Source: Roseovarius sp. ZX-A-9 (lineage in GTDB: Bacteria; Pseudomonadota; Alphaproteobacteria; Rhodobacterales; Rhodobacteraceae). From it: a DNA stretch of 64,000 nt. The position numbers and the translations under genes are program-made. The stretch spans positions 1-64,000 of the forward strand of contig NZ_JAPWHW010000005.1 in NCBI RefSeq assembly GCF_028369135.1, written 5' to 3'. Below, piece after piece: positions 54,123 through 64,000 of the stretch (positions are counted from its first letter, which is position 1; each line of letters starts with the position of its first letter). The notes below the pieces were generated by a model that made no database searches, was not told the DNA's origin, and was given only the letters and a program-made list of their open reading frames with translations.

Positions 54123-56276
54123 ATGCCTGATCTGCTGATCGAACTTTTTTCCGAAGAAATTCCCGCGCGCATGCAGTCGCGCGCGGCGGACGACCTGCGC
54201 ACGCGCGTGACCGACGGGCTGGTAGAAGCCGGGCTGACCTACGCAGGCGCCGCCGCGTTCTCCACGCCTCGCCGCCTGACGCTGACCGTGCAGGGCTTGC
54301 TCGCCGCATCCCCCACCACCACCGAAGAACGCAAGGGCCCGCGCACCGATGCGCCTGAAAAGGCGATCGAGGGCTTTCTGCGCGGTGCCGGTGTCAGCCG
54401 CGACGCGCTGGAGGTCCGCGACGAGAAAAAGGGCCAGGTCTATTTCGCCAAGATCACCAAGCAGGGCCGCCCCGCCGATGTCATCGTGGCCGAGGTGCTG
54501 GAAGGCGTCATCCGCAATTTCCCCTGGCCCAAATCCATGCGCTGGGGCTCTGGCAGCCTGCGCTGGGTGCGGCCGCTGCACTCGATTCTCTGTATCCTGA
54601 CCGACGACGCGGGCGAGGCCAGCATCGTGGAAATGGACGTGGACGGGATCAAGGCCGGCAACAGCACCGAAGGGCACCGTTTCATGGCCCCCGGCGCGTT
54701 CACCATCTCCTCCTTCGATCAGTATCAAAGCACGCTGAAGGCGCGGCATGTCATCCTTGACGCTGCCGAACGGGCCGAGGCGATCTGGCAGGACGCCACC
54801 AACCAGGCGTTTGCCGCCGGGCTGGAAGTGGTCGAGGATCGCGGCCTGCTGGCCGAGGTCGCAGGGCTGGTCGAATGGCCCGTGGTGCTGATGGGCGAGA
54901 TCGGGGCCGAGTATCTGGACCTGCCGCCAGAGGTGCTGCAAACCAGCATGCGCGAGCATCAGAAATTCTTTTCGGTGAAGAACCCCAAGACGGGCCGCAT
55001 CGAGCGGTTCATCACCGTCGCCAACCGCGAAACCGCCGATCACGGCGCGACCATTCTGGCGGGCAACCAAAAGGTGCTGTCCGCACGGCTGGCCGATGCC
55101 AAGTTCTTCTGGGAGAACGACTTGCGCGTCGCCGAGACCGGTGGCCAGAAGTGGCTGGACGCGTTGGGCGACGTGACGTTCCATAACAAGCTGGGTTCTC
55201 AGGCCGAACGGATCAACCGTATCGCCGCACTTGCGCGCGAGGTCGCCCCCGCCGTGGGTGTCGACCCCGACCTGGCCGAGCAGGCCGCCCGCTGGGCCAA
55301 GGCCGATCTGAGTTCCGAAATGGTCTATGAGTTCCCCGAATTGCAGGGGCTGATGGGCCGCTATTACGCCAAAAGGGCCGGAATGCCAGCCGAAGTGGCC
55401 GCTGCCGCAGAAGAGCATTACTCGCCGCTGGGGCCGTCCGACGATGTGCCGACTGCACCTGTTTCCGTGGCTGTCGCGCTGGCGGACAAGCTGGACCTGC
55501 TGACCGGGTTCTGGGCGATTGACGAGAAGCCGACAGGCTCGAAAGACCCGTTTGCCCTGCGCCGCGCGGCGCTAGGTGTTATTCGATTGGTGGTGGAGAA
55601 TGGGGTTCCCATTCCGCTCTCGGAGGCTGGCCGAACTGTCCTTATGGTCTGGTTGGATTGGACGCCGAGCTATCCAAACAATTTGCTCAATTCTGAAATC
55701 AACCAGTTGCAGAACAAGCTCAAAGAAACCGATGCTCAGGAAGCGCTTTTCAAGGATCGCCTCTCCTTCTTCCACGACCGCCTCAAGGTCTACCTCAAGG
55801 ACCAAGGCATCCGCCATGACGTGATCGACGCTTGCGTCGCCATGCCCGGCAATGATGACCTCGCGCTGCTGGTCAAACGCGCTCAGGCACTCAGCGACTT
55901 CCTGAAAACCGAGGATGGCGAGAACCTGTTGCAAGGGTTCAAACGCGCCAACAACATCCTGACCCAGGCCGAGGAAAAGGATGGCGTCGAATATTCCTAC
56001 GGCGCGGACATCAAGTTTGCCGAGATGGACGAGGAACGCGCGCTGTTCGCGGCACTTGACGCTCAAGGACCAATCATCACCGAGGCTCTGGCATCAGAAG
56101 ATTTCGCCGCCGCCATGTCCGCGATGGCCGCCCTGCGCGCGCCGATTGATGCGTTTTTCGAGGCCGTGCAGGTCAACACCGACAACTCTGTCGTGCGCCG
56201 CAACCGGCTTAACCTGCTCAGCCGTATCCGCAAGACCTGCCTCGACGCAGCAGACCTCGCCCGGATTGAAGGGTAA
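54123..56276 (+). CDS. glyS: Glycyl-tRNA synthetase, beta subunit
   Basis: This 717-residue protein is the tRNA-binding beta subunit: PDLLIELFSEEIPARMQSRA at the start, then TPRRLTLTV, STEGHRFMAPGAFTI and KFFWENDLR in the B3/B4-like and HD regions, and a C-terminal anticodon-binding helical part ending ALRAPIDAFFEAVQVNTDN. Between residues about 480 and 545 the base composition turns clearly more AT-rich and the protein carries a polar stretch (LLNSEINQLQNKLKETDAQE), suggesting a local recombination or insertion. The frame is intact. Confidence 0.94.
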   Translation: MPDLLIELFSEEIPARMQSRAADDLRTRVTDGLVEAGLTYAGAAAFSTPRRLTLTVQGLLAASPTTTEERKGPRTDAPEKAIEGFLRGAGVSRDALEVRDEKKGQVYFAKITKQGRPADVIVAEVLEGVIRNFPWPKSMRWGSGSLRWVRPLHSILCILTDDAGEASIVEMDVDGIKAGNSTEGHRFMAPGAFTISSFDQYQSTLKARHVILDAAERAEAIWQDATNQAFAAGLEVVEDRGLLAEVAGLVEWPVVLMGEIGAEYLDLPPEVLQTSMREHQKFFSVKNPKTGRIERFITVANRETADHGATILAGNQKVLSARLADAKFFWENDLRVAETGGQKWLDALGDVTFHNKLGSQAERINRIAALAREVAPAVGVDPDLAEQAARWAKADLSSEMVYEFPELQGLMGRYYAKRAGMPAEVAAAAEEHYSPLGPSDDVPTAPVSVAVALADKLDLLTGFWAIDEKPTGSKDPFALRRAALGVIRLVVENGVPIPLSEAGRTVLMVWLDWTPSYPNNLLNSEINQLQNKLKETDAQEALFKDRLSFFHDRLKVYLKDQGIRHDVIDACVAMPGNDDLALLVKRAQALSDFLKTEDGENLLQGFKRANNILTQAEEKDGVEYSYGADIKFAEMDEERALFAALDAQGPIITEALASEDFAAAMSAMAALRAPIDAFFEAVQVNTDNSVVRRNRLNLLSRIRKTCLDAADLARIEG

Positions 56277-56278
56277 TT

Positions 56279-56306
56279 CGCAGGCCGGGCTGAAACCCGG
56301 CCTGCG
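56279..56306 (+). terminator. Hairpin after glyS
   Basis: CGCAGGCCGGG and CCCGGCCTGCG form a perfect 11-bp stem with a 6-nt loop directly after the glyS stop. No T run follows, so it may only attenuate or protect the mRNA. Confidence 0.5.
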
Positions 56307-56368
56307 CAGTGCACTCTTGCCATAGCCCGCGCGCGCCGTATGCTGCACCTACACAGAAAGGTGCCGCA

Positions 56369-58909
56369 GTGCAGCAACCAGACCCGGACATCACGCTGAT
56401 CACCCCCGACGCGCCCATCGCGGACCGGACGCATGGCGGGCGTGCGAAATGCTTGCAGCGATTGGTGCGGCTGGATCTGCCGGTACCGCGGACGGTCGCG
56501 CTGTCATTCAAGGCGGTCAAACGGATCGCGTCGGGCGACATGCCGGACATGAACGCGCTGATCCGTCTGATGGGCGACAGCGCGCTGCTATGTGTGCGCC
56601 CGTCCTCCGAAGACCCTGACTGGGGCGGACCACGCGCGATCCTCAACATCGGCATGACCGACGCCGTGCGCGCCGCCCTTGCCCCCCGGATCGGGGCCGA
56701 AGCGGCAGCCAAGCTCTATTTGCGGTTCGTGCAATCCTACGCGATCCACGTGGCGCGGCTGGATGCCGATACGCTCGACGATGTGTCCGACGACCCCGAA
56801 GAAGGGCTGGCAGAGGCCCTCGCCGCCTATGAAGACGAGACCGAAGAGCCATTTCCCCAGGACCCCGCCGTGCAACTGGGCGAAGTGTTACGCTCGATGG
56901 CGCGCGCCTGGGGCGGGACCACCGCGCGCCTGCTGCGCCAGGCCAAGGGCGCGCCGGCCGATGCCGGGCTGGGGCTGGTGGTGCAGGAAATGGTCATCGG
57001 TGTCGGGCGCGGTGAATGCGGCTCTGGCGTGCTACAACTGGTCAACAGTCTGACCGGCGAACGCCAGATGACCGGCCGTTACCTCAGCCAGAGCCAGGGC
57101 CGCGATGCCCTGAGCACTGGCGCCAATGCGCTCTACCTCGAACGCGATCCGCGCGGCCCGTCCCTGGAGGAACTCGCGCCAGAGGCCTTTGCGCAGCTCA
57201 AGGATCACACCGCGCTGATGCGGACCCGCCTACGCGAAGAGATGCAGGCGGAATTCACCATCAACAACGGAAAGCTTTACCTGCTCGACGGGGTGCGCGT
57301 GGCACGCAACGCCCGCGCCGCCGTGAGCATCGCCGTGGCACTGGCCGAGGATGGCATCATTTCGCGTGAAGAGGCCCTGATGCGCATCGAGCCGCGCGCG
57401 CTGAACGAATTGTTGCACCGTCAGGTTGACCCGAACGCACCACGCGACCTGCTTGCCAGTGGCATCGCCGCCAGCCCGGGGGCTGCGACCGGGCAGATCG
57501 TCTTTACCGCCACCGCCGCGCAAGCCGCAGCCGCACGCGGTGAGGCTTGCGTTCTGGTAAGGAGCGAAACCAGCAGCGAGGACATTCGCGGCATGCATGC
57601 CTCGGTCGCCGTCCTCACCGAACGCGGCGGCATGTCCAGCCACGCCGCAGTGATCGGGCGTGGAATCGGCCTGCCCTGCGTCGTAGGGGCGTCGGATCTG
57701 CGGTTCCAGATGGGCAAGCGCAGGCTGACCGCCCCGGATGGCCGGGTATTGAACGAGGGCGACGTGATCACCGTTGACGGCACCAACGGGCAGATCCTGT
57801 TCGGCAGGGCGCATCTGCTGGATGCAGGCCAGAACGACAGTTTCCGGGTGCTCATGGATTGGGCCGACGACGTGCGCGATCTGGCGGTCCGCGCCAATGC
57901 CGACACCCCCGCAGACGCATTGGTCGCGCGGAATTTCAAGGCGCAGGGGATCGGTCTGTGCCGGACCGAGCACATGTTCTTTGACGAAGCCCGCATGACC
58001 GTCATGCGCGAGATGATCTTTGCCAATTGCAGCGCCGACCGCGCCGCCGCTCTCGATCTGCTGCTACCGATGCAGCGCGCCGACTTTGCCGACCTGTTTC
58101 GCATCATGCACGGCCAGCCGGTCTGCATTCGTCTGTTCGATCCGCCCCTGCATGAATTCCTGCCCTCGGATCGCGCCGGCCTGCGCGAACTGGCCGAGGC
58201 GCTGGACCTGCCGCTGTCGGTGGTGACCCGCCGGGTGAACGCCCTGAGCGAATACAACCCGATGCTGGGCATGCGCGGTGTGCGCCTCGGGATCACCGTG
58301 CCCGAGATCTACGAGATGCAGTCGCGCGCCATCTTCGAGGCGATGCTGGAGGTCAGCCGCGAAGGCGATCCCATCGTGCCCGAAATCATGATCCCGCTGG
58401 TTTCTGCCAGCCGAGAGGTTGAGTTGGTCAAGGCGCGCGTCGATGCGATCGCAGCGGCGGTGCGGACCGAAACCGGGCAGGATTTCACCTATCGCCTTGG
58501 GGTGATGGTCGAGACCCCGCGCGCCGCACTGCGCGCCGCCGAAATCGCGCCGCAAGTGTCGTTTCTCAGCTTCGGCACCAATGACCTGACCCAGATGACC
58601 TATGGCCTCAGCCGCGATGACGCAGGCCGGTTCATGTCCGAATACGTTCGGCTGGGCGTCTATCCCGAAGATCCGTTCCACACACTCGACACCGACGGCG
58701 TCGGCGAGTTGCTGCAGATCGCCGCCGAACGTGGCCGCGCCGCGCATCCCAAACTGGTGCTGTCGATCTGCGGCGAGCATGGCGGAAACCCCGAATCGAT
58801 TGCCTTTTGCCGGGCCGCCGGATTCGACTATGTGTCCTGTTCACCCTTCCGAGTCCCGGTGGCGCGACTAGCTGCCGCACAGCTGGCGGTACGTGACAAG
58901 ATCGGGTAG
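56369..58909 (+). CDS. PEP-utilising enzyme related to pyruvate, phosphate dikinase
   Basis: This 846-residue protein has the three-part layout of PPDK: an N-terminal ATP-grasp-like region (short, with GGRAKCLQRL and VRPSSEDPDWGG), the swivelling phosphohistidine domain (TERGGMSSHAAVIGRG, catalytic His) and a C-terminal PEP-binding barrel (GIGLCRTEHMFF, GVMVETPRAAL, SFGTNDLTQMTYGLSRDD, CGEHGGNPES). The ATP-grasp part is shorter than in true PPDK. The GTG at 56369 is preferred because AGAAAGG precedes it. It follows glyS, a common arrangement in this group. It may make pyruvate or PEP, or have another phosphotransfer role. Confidence 0.82.
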   Translation: MQQPDPDITLITPDAPIADRTHGGRAKCLQRLVRLDLPVPRTVALSFKAVKRIASGDMPDMNALIRLMGDSALLCVRPSSEDPDWGGPRAILNIGMTDAVRAALAPRIGAEAAAKLYLRFVQSYAIHVARLDADTLDDVSDDPEEGLAEALAAYEDETEEPFPQDPAVQLGEVLRSMARAWGGTTARLLRQAKGAPADAGLGLVVQEMVIGVGRGECGSGVLQLVNSLTGERQMTGRYLSQSQGRDALSTGANALYLERDPRGPSLEELAPEAFAQLKDHTALMRTRLREEMQAEFTINNGKLYLLDGVRVARNARAAVSIAVALAEDGIISREEALMRIEPRALNELLHRQVDPNAPRDLLASGIAASPGAATGQIVFTATAAQAAAARGEACVLVRSETSSEDIRGMHASVAVLTERGGMSSHAAVIGRGIGLPCVVGASDLRFQMGKRRLTAPDGRVLNEGDVITVDGTNGQILFGRAHLLDAGQNDSFRVLMDWADDVRDLAVRANADTPADALVARNFKAQGIGLCRTEHMFFDEARMTVMREMIFANCSADRAAALDLLLPMQRADFADLFRIMHGQPVCIRLFDPPLHEFLPSDRAGLRELAEALDLPLSVVTRRVNALSEYNPMLGMRGVRLGITVPEIYEMQSRAIFEAMLEVSREGDPIVPEIMIPLVSASREVELVKARVDAIAAAVRTETGQDFTYRLGVMVETPRAALRAAEIAPQVSFLSFGTNDLTQMTYGLSRDDAGRFMSEYVRLGVYPEDPFHTLDTDGVGELLQIAAERGRAAHPKLVLSICGEHGGNPESIAFCRAAGFDYVSCSPFRVPVARLAAAQLAVRDKIG

Positions 58910-59088
58910 GCCGCGCCAAAAGTCGCCACCACATGAGGTGGTTCAAAGCCTCGCTGCCGGTCGCTTACGGGCCGGGAGATCCGCCCTGGGGCTACCCCGG
59001 AGGGGGGTAGACTGGACGATTTGCCTTAAATTCGCTACATCGCCCGGAGGCTGGGGGTCTGCTCCCTCGTTGCTTACAAGGATAAACG

Positions 59089-59697
59089 ATGTTTCGGATT
59101 ATATTGATAGCCCTTCTGGCCTGCGCCGGAATGGCTTCCGCAGACACGCCCGTAAAGAAGCTTTTGGGTCAGGAGCGCCGCGCGCTCGGCGCCATGTCAG
59201 AGGCCACGCTGGCCAGCTACCTGAAATCTCCGGGCGAGAAATTCACCTATTCACGCGACTGGATCGATGCCCAGAAACCCGCCAAGGGCAACGCCGAATG
59301 GCGATGCCTCTCTGAAGCGCTCTATTTTGAGGCGCGCGGCGAGAGCGTCAAAGGACAATTCGCAGTGGCCGAAGTGATCCTGAACCGCGTCGACAGCCCG
59401 AATTATCCCAACACGATCTGCGGCGTTGTCCATCAGGGCACGGGTCGCAAATACCAGTGCCAGTTCACCTATACCTGCGACGGGCACAAAGAGGTCATCG
59501 CAGAGCCACGCGCCTTCGAACGCGTCGGCAAGATCGCCAAGATCATGGTCAAGGGGGCCGCGCGCCCTCTGACCAAGGGCGCCACTCATTACCACACCCG
59601 CGCGGTCAGCCCACGCTGGGCGCGCGTTTTCCCGCGTACGGCGTCGATCGGCGTGCATCATTTCTACCGTCAGCCGCAGCGCTTGTCGCAAAACTGA
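59089..59697 (+). CDS. Cell wall hydrolase, SleB family
   Basis: This 202-residue secreted enzyme begins with a signal peptide ([17 protein letters not shown]). [14 protein letters not shown] (catalytic Glu in EARGE, about 81-85), [36 protein letters not shown] and [15 protein letters not shown] are the SleB/hydrolase-2 motifs. It would cut the glycan strand of peptidoglycan in the periplasm. An ATG at 59089 with AAGGA just upstream is the start. It stands alone between the PPDK-like gene and the folate genes. Confidence 0.9.
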   Translation: MFRIILIALLACAGMASADTPVKKLLGQERRALGAMSEATLASYLKSPGEKFTYSRDWIDAQKPAKGNAEWRCLSEALYFEARGESVKGQFAVAEVILNRVDSPNYPNTICGVVHQGTGRKYQCQFTYTCDGHKEVIAEPRAFERVGKIAKIMVKGAARPLTKGATHYHTRAVSPRWARVFPRTASIGVHHFYRQPQRLSQN

Positions 59698-59800
59698 GGT
59701 TCCGGAGTCGGGACTGCGCGTGTTTGTGTTGCGCCTTTGGGCATGTTAGGGGCGCACCGGACGTTCCATTGCGTCCCGGCATGAACAGCGGAGCGATGCA

Positions 59801-60733
59801 ATGACCACCGAAGTCAGACTGGCGTTCGAGCACCCCGATGCGCGGGCCGATGCCACAGCGCCCGATGGCCCGCTTGACCGCATCTCGCTGCGCGATCACA
59901 TCGTCGAGGTCGAAATCGGCGCGTTTCAGGCAGAACGCGGCAAGATGCAGCGCATCTGCTTTAACGTCGTGGTCGAGGTCCGCCCCTTTACCGATCCCGT
60001 CGATGACGATGTGGACCGCATCCTCAGCTACGACCGCGTCACAGAGGCGATCGCGGCGGAATTGGCCGAAGAACGGCTGAACCTGCTCGAAACCCTCGCC
60101 GAACGCATCGCCGAGCGTATCCTGCAAGAGCCACAGGCGGTGCGCACCTTCGTCCGCATCGAAAAACTGGACCGTGGCCCCGGCGCGCTGGGGGTGGAAA
60201 TCGTCCGCTCAGTGGATGACTTCAAGACCAAACCGATCTCGGCCCAAACCATTTCCGGGCCGCATCCGCATGTGGTGTATCTTACCAACGCCGCCGTCAC
60301 CTCGCCAAATCTGCATCGGTGGCTCGATCAACTCGAACAGCGGGCAGAGCCGGTCATTCTTTGCGTCGGAGCGGCGGACCTGCCTGCCCCCCAGACCGGA
60401 CACCGCATGACCCAGCGCAGGGTCGATCTGCTGGCCATTGAACAGAATGCCTGGGTGCTGGCGGGCCGCGACGATCGCTGCGTGGTGGTGGATACCCGAA
60501 CCGAACTGGACTGGGCGATGAAAAATGGCCAGATCAGCGTCTGGGCCCCGTCCAAGATCGTGCTTGATGCGGTGGACGGCCCCGGCGCCGACACCAGTGA
60601 TCCTGCCGCGCTGGCTGCCTGGTTCGCCGGGCATATCGACGCCTCGGACCTGCTGCTGGTTGGAGAAGTACCGCCCGCGGGCCCGACCCCTGTGCCGGTT
60701 CTGGTGCAGGACATCGCGCAGTCAGGCCTGTGA
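59801..60733 (+). CDS. folB: Dihydroneopterin aldolase fused to a kinase-like domain
   Basis: Residues about 22-140 are FolB: RISLRDHIVEVEIGAFQAER, the strand-helix segment DRILSYDRVTEAIAAELAEE, NLLETLAERIAERIL and VRIEKLDRGPGALGVEIVR. It retro-aldol cleaves dihydroneopterin in folate synthesis. The 160 residues that follow resemble an amino-acid-kinase-type fold: VVYLTNAAVTSPNLHRWLDQ, VILCVGAADLP, QNAWVLAGRDDRCVVVDTRT and DTSDPAALAAWFAGHI. That second domain is not part of ordinary FolB (about 120 residues). Just downstream is folP, so folate context is clear. Role of the extra domain is unknown. Confidence 0.85.
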   Translation: MTTEVRLAFEHPDARADATAPDGPLDRISLRDHIVEVEIGAFQAERGKMQRICFNVVVEVRPFTDPVDDDVDRILSYDRVTEAIAAELAEERLNLLETLAERIAERILQEPQAVRTFVRIEKLDRGPGALGVEIVRSVDDFKTKPISAQTISGPHPHVVYLTNAAVTSPNLHRWLDQLEQRAEPVILCVGAADLPAPQTGHRMTQRRVDLLAIEQNAWVLAGRDDRCVVVDTRTELDWAMKNGQISVWAPSKIVLDAVDGPGADTSDPAALAAWFAGHIDASDLLLVGEVPPAGPTPVPVLVQDIAQSGL

Positions 60734-60797
60734 GCCTGCCGGCCGCATTTCCCGCCCCGGACCCGATTTCGGGCGGCGCAGAGGGGACCGCACGCCC

Positions 60798-61802
60798 ATG
60801 AGTCAGCTCTATTTCCGCCCGATTCCGCGCTTTGATCATGCGCGCCCCGCAACAGCACTGCCTCTGGCGGGCGGCTGGATTTGGTTCGATACGGTCGAAG
60901 AAATGCAGCGCAATGGTGCCACCCGGCTGATCCCTGCGGCAGACCTGCCCGCAGACATGCACCAGTGCCTGACAGCACCCCGCCCGCCGATCGCGACGCT
61001 CAGCTTTGACGCACCCCGGCTGATGGGCATCCTGAACGTGACACCCGACAGCTTCTCGGACGGCGGTGAGCATCATGCATTTGCCGATGCGGTGGCGCAT
61101 GCACAGGCGATGGTGGCCGAAGGCGCGCATATGGTCGACGTGGGCGGCGAATCCACCCGTCCCGGCGCCGCCAAAGTCCCCATCGAAGAAGAGATCGCCC
61201 GCACCGCGCCGGTGATCACTGCCATTCGGGCCGCGCTTGATGTGCCGATCTCGATTGATACGCGCAAGGCGGCGGTGGCCCGCGCGGCGCACGCGGCCGG
61301 GGCAAACCTGGTCAATGACGTGGCAGGCTTTACCTTCGACCCGGAACTTGCGCCATTTTGCGCAAGCACCGGGCTACCGGTCTGCGTGATGCATGCGCAG
61401 GGCGATCCTGAAACGATGCAGAAGGATCCGCGCTACGATCATGTGGCGCTCGATATCTATGATTTTCTGGCGGCGCGCGTTGACGCACTCGTGGCCTTGG
61501 GCATTCCGCGCTCGCAGATCATCGTCGATCCCGGCATCGGGTTCGGCAAGACCCGCGCCCATAACCTGACATTGATGCAGAATCTCAGCCTGTTTCACGG
61601 GCTGGGCTGTCCGCTCCTGCTGGGTGCGTCGCGCAAACGCTTCATCGGCGATATCGGTGGCACGCCCGATGCAGGTGCCCGCGTATCTGGTTCGGTGGCG
61701 GTGGCGCTGGCTGGCGTCGCGCAGGGAGCACAGATTTTGCGGGTGCATGACGTTGATGCCACCCGTGCCGCACTTGCCCTTTGGCGCGCGGTCACGGGCT
61801 GA
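60798..61802 (+). CDS. folP: Dihydropteroate synthase
   Basis: This 334-residue enzyme joins p-aminobenzoate to dihydropterin pyrophosphate. The TIM barrel starts near residue 76: GILNVTPDSFSDGG, VGGESTRPGA, SIDTRKAAVARAAHAAGANL and VNDVAGF. HNLTLMQNLS lies after DPGIGFGKTRA, and LLGASRKRFIG is near the C-terminus. A 70-residue N-terminal extension precedes the barrel, as often seen in Rhodobacteraceae. The ATG at 60798 is the first in frame after the folB stop; the 64-bp gap suggests co-transcription. Confidence 0.93.
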   Translation: MSQLYFRPIPRFDHARPATALPLAGGWIWFDTVEEMQRNGATRLIPAADLPADMHQCLTAPRPPIATLSFDAPRLMGILNVTPDSFSDGGEHHAFADAVAHAQAMVAEGAHMVDVGGESTRPGAAKVPIEEEIARTAPVITAIRAALDVPISIDTRKAAVARAAHAAGANLVNDVAGFTFDPELAPFCASTGLPVCVMHAQGDPETMQKDPRYDHVALDIYDFLAARVDALVALGIPRSQIIVDPGIGFGKTRAHNLTLMQNLSLFHGLGCPLLLGASRKRFIGDIGGTPDAGARVSGSVAVALAGVAQGAQILRVHDVDATRAALALWRAVTG

Positions 61803-61805
61803 GCC

Positions 61806-62735
61806 TCAACCGCGCGTGGCTCGCCCGGTAAAGAGCCGCCGCAGCGCCCCTGCCTGGCTGATGGCGACCCCCGACAGGATCAGGACCATCGCCCAGAATA
61901 TACCGGACGGCAGGTCTTCGCCCAGAAAGGTGATCCCCAGCACCACTGACCAGATCGGCACCTGGTAGTTGACCAGACTGATAAAGACCGGCCCAGCACT
62001 GCGGATGATCTGAACCATCAGGACTTGCGCCGCCGCCGTGGGCAACGCCCCGAGATAGACAAGCGCCAGAAGACTACTCATCGACACGTCACTCGGGATC
62101 CCCTCGACCATCAGCGCGAAGGGAACGACAAAAACCGCCGCAATGCTCAGTGCTGCCGCCGAAAGCGAGATCATGTCGACATCCGGGCACAGCCGCATGA
62201 CGATCGCACCGACCGCATAACAGAGCGACGCCACCACGCAGGCGATACGTGCGATGCTCTCGAACTCCCCGCCGGTCACAGCAAAGGCTGCCGGACCGAT
62301 CAGCACAAACACCCCGCAGGTGCCGATTGTAAAGCCGATGAACCTGCGCAGGTTCATCTGTTCGCCCGGTACCAGCCAATGCGCGAGAGGCAGGATCAGA
62401 AGCGGCACCACCGCCATGCAGACCCCGGCAAAGCCGGACGCGACGAACTGTTGGCTCCAGCTGAGCAGGAAGAAAGGCAATGCGTTGGAAAAGACACCGA
62501 TCCCGACGGCGGACGCCCAGATCTTGCCCGCCTTGGGGCCGCGCAAGGCTGGCAACCCAACGCCGCGGAAATGCGCGAAAATCAGCAGCAACAGCGCCCC
62601 CAGCCCGAGCCGGAAAGCCACGACTGTAAGAGGGCCAACCCCTTCGAGGGCAACGACTGTCGAAACGAACGCAGCGCCGAAAATGACCCCCAAAGTCAGA
62701 AGGCGCAGCCAGTTGATCGGGGTGATATCTGTCAT
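61806..62735 (-). CDS. DMT-family (EamA) transporter
   Basis: This 309-residue membrane protein has ten predicted helices in two EamA repeats, starting at the ATG at 62733-62735 (MTDITPINWLRLLTLGVIFG). YQVPIWSVVLGITFLGEDLP is the typical second-repeat region. The stop lies 3 bp from the folP stop, so the two are convergent. Substrate unknown. Its start is 75 bp after the ilvC stop on the same strand, with a terminator between. Confidence 0.88.
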   Translation of the reverse strand: MTDITPINWLRLLTLGVIFGAAFVSTVVALEGVGPLTVVAFRLGLGALLLLIFAHFRGVGLPALRGPKAGKIWASAVGIGVFSNALPFFLLSWSQQFVASGFAGVCMAVVPLLILPLAHWLVPGEQMNLRRFIGFTIGTCGVFVLIGPAAFAVTGGEFESIARIACVVASLCYAVGAIVMRLCPDVDMISLSAAALSIAAVFVVPFALMVEGIPSDVSMSSLLALVYLGALPTAAAQVLMVQIIRSAGPVFISLVNYQVPIWSVVLGITFLGEDLPSGIFWAMVLILSGVAISQAGALRRLFTGRATRG

Positions 62736-62760
62736 CGAAATGCTCCGGCGGAGAAAATGA

Positions 62761-62790
62761 TCAGGGGCGTCCGAAACCGGACGCCCCTGA
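62761..62790. terminator. Terminator of ilvC
   Basis: TCAGGGGCGTCCG and CGGACGCCCCTGA form a perfect 13-bp stem with a 4-nt loop. On the minus strand it is followed by TCATTTTC, 21 bp after the ilvC stop. Confidence 0.85.
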
Positions 62791-62810
62791 TACACCCTAT
62801 GGCGCGGTGA

Positions 62811-63866
<1,056 letters not shown>

Positions 63867-63961
63867 CTAAACGATCCGTCACGAGAACGAATGCATTCTC
63901 ATGTTGTTTCGCGGTTATTTTCCAGTATTTATAGCCAAATTCCTTATTTGATGAAAATATC

Positions 63962-64000
63962 ATGCTTGATGACACTGACCGGCGCATTCTGCGTCACTAC
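63962..64000 (+). CDS. Lrp/AsnC-family regulator, start only
   Basis: The last 39 bases encode MLDDTDRRILRHY, which matches the conserved start of Lrp/AsnC regulators (LDxxDRRIL). The gene runs off the window. It is divergent from ilvC across 128 bp, so control of ilvC or of a nearby amino-acid gene is plausible. Only 13 codons are visible. Confidence 0.6.
   Translation, partial: MLDDTDRRILRHY

Noticed and set aside
58910..59088. Possible tRNA or structured RNA in the gap before the SleB gene
   Set aside because: GC-rich hairpins are present but no tRNA cloverleaf or anticodon arm could be drawn.

Overview
The window reads as chromosome of a marine alphaproteobacterium of the Rhodobacteraceae (Roseobacter group). 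The basis is high-GC coding sequence, the lineage-typical gene orders glyQ-DUF6446-glyS-PEP-utilising enzyme and folB-folP, an aa3-type oxidase subunit IV micro-gene, VPxPA-CTERM secreted proteins, and a taurine uptake plus taurine:pyruvate aminotransferase locus. The assignment comes from recognising families; no search was run.

Left arm (1-16.3 kb) is accessory and scarred. It holds a truncated tyrosine recombinase, an AT-rich gene encoding a protein with two PD-(D/E)XK-like nuclease signatures, an intact IS91-family transposase/integrase pair, a LysR regulator divergent from a homocysteine S-methyltransferase-like gene, and a dicarboxylate/amino-acid symporter. Next comes a 1749-residue protein that joins a DEDD exonuclease, a RecQ helicase and a UvrD/Rep helicase. 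It lies just downstream of a truncated HNH nuclease gene and beside an OmpA fragment. A DapA-like aldolase and a twice-frameshifted SnoaL-like gene follow. Broken genes on both sides of the giant helicase suggest an inserted, defence-type module that has partly decayed.

16.3-25 kb holds a LysR-controlled polar amino-acid ABC importer with an isochorismatase-like hydrolase, an EamA exporter and a decayed RidA gene. rpsU and two VPxPA-CTERM secreted proteins follow. 25.4-31.7 kb groups genes for nitric-oxide or oxygen-related respiration: ctaD, the di-iron repair protein RIC, DUF6522, an AhpD-like protein, a group III truncated haemoglobin, an Fsr-like MFS exporter and a TehA/SLAC1 channel. RIC and DUF6522 are divergent across a CAATACC-type palindrome. 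31.8-38.3 kb carries two acyl-CoA dehydrogenases, Sua5-type tRNA t6A synthase, an MBL hydrolase, DUF6173, the oxidase subunit IV micro-gene and a lipoprotein.

38.3-42.1 kb has a DUF1330 protein, a third VPxPA-CTERM protein and a fusion of a LuxR-type helix-turn-helix with an alpha/beta hydrolase. 42.9-47.9 kb is the taurine locus: tpa divergent from tauABC, with an unusually long TauC. 48-64 kb is mostly core: an MsbA-type ABC exporter, a SPOR/peptidoglycan-binding/trypsin-like protein without catalytic Ser and His, glyQ/glyS and neighbours, a PPDK-like enzyme, SleB, FolB fused to a kinase-like domain, FolP, a DMT exporter, ilvC and the first codons of an Lrp/AsnC regulator.

The best candidates for an undescribed system are the HNH / exonuclease-RecQ-UvrD module (9.1-14.7 kb), the double-nuclease protein at 0.76-1.8 kb, and the LuxR-hydrolase fusion at 40.3-42.1 kb.
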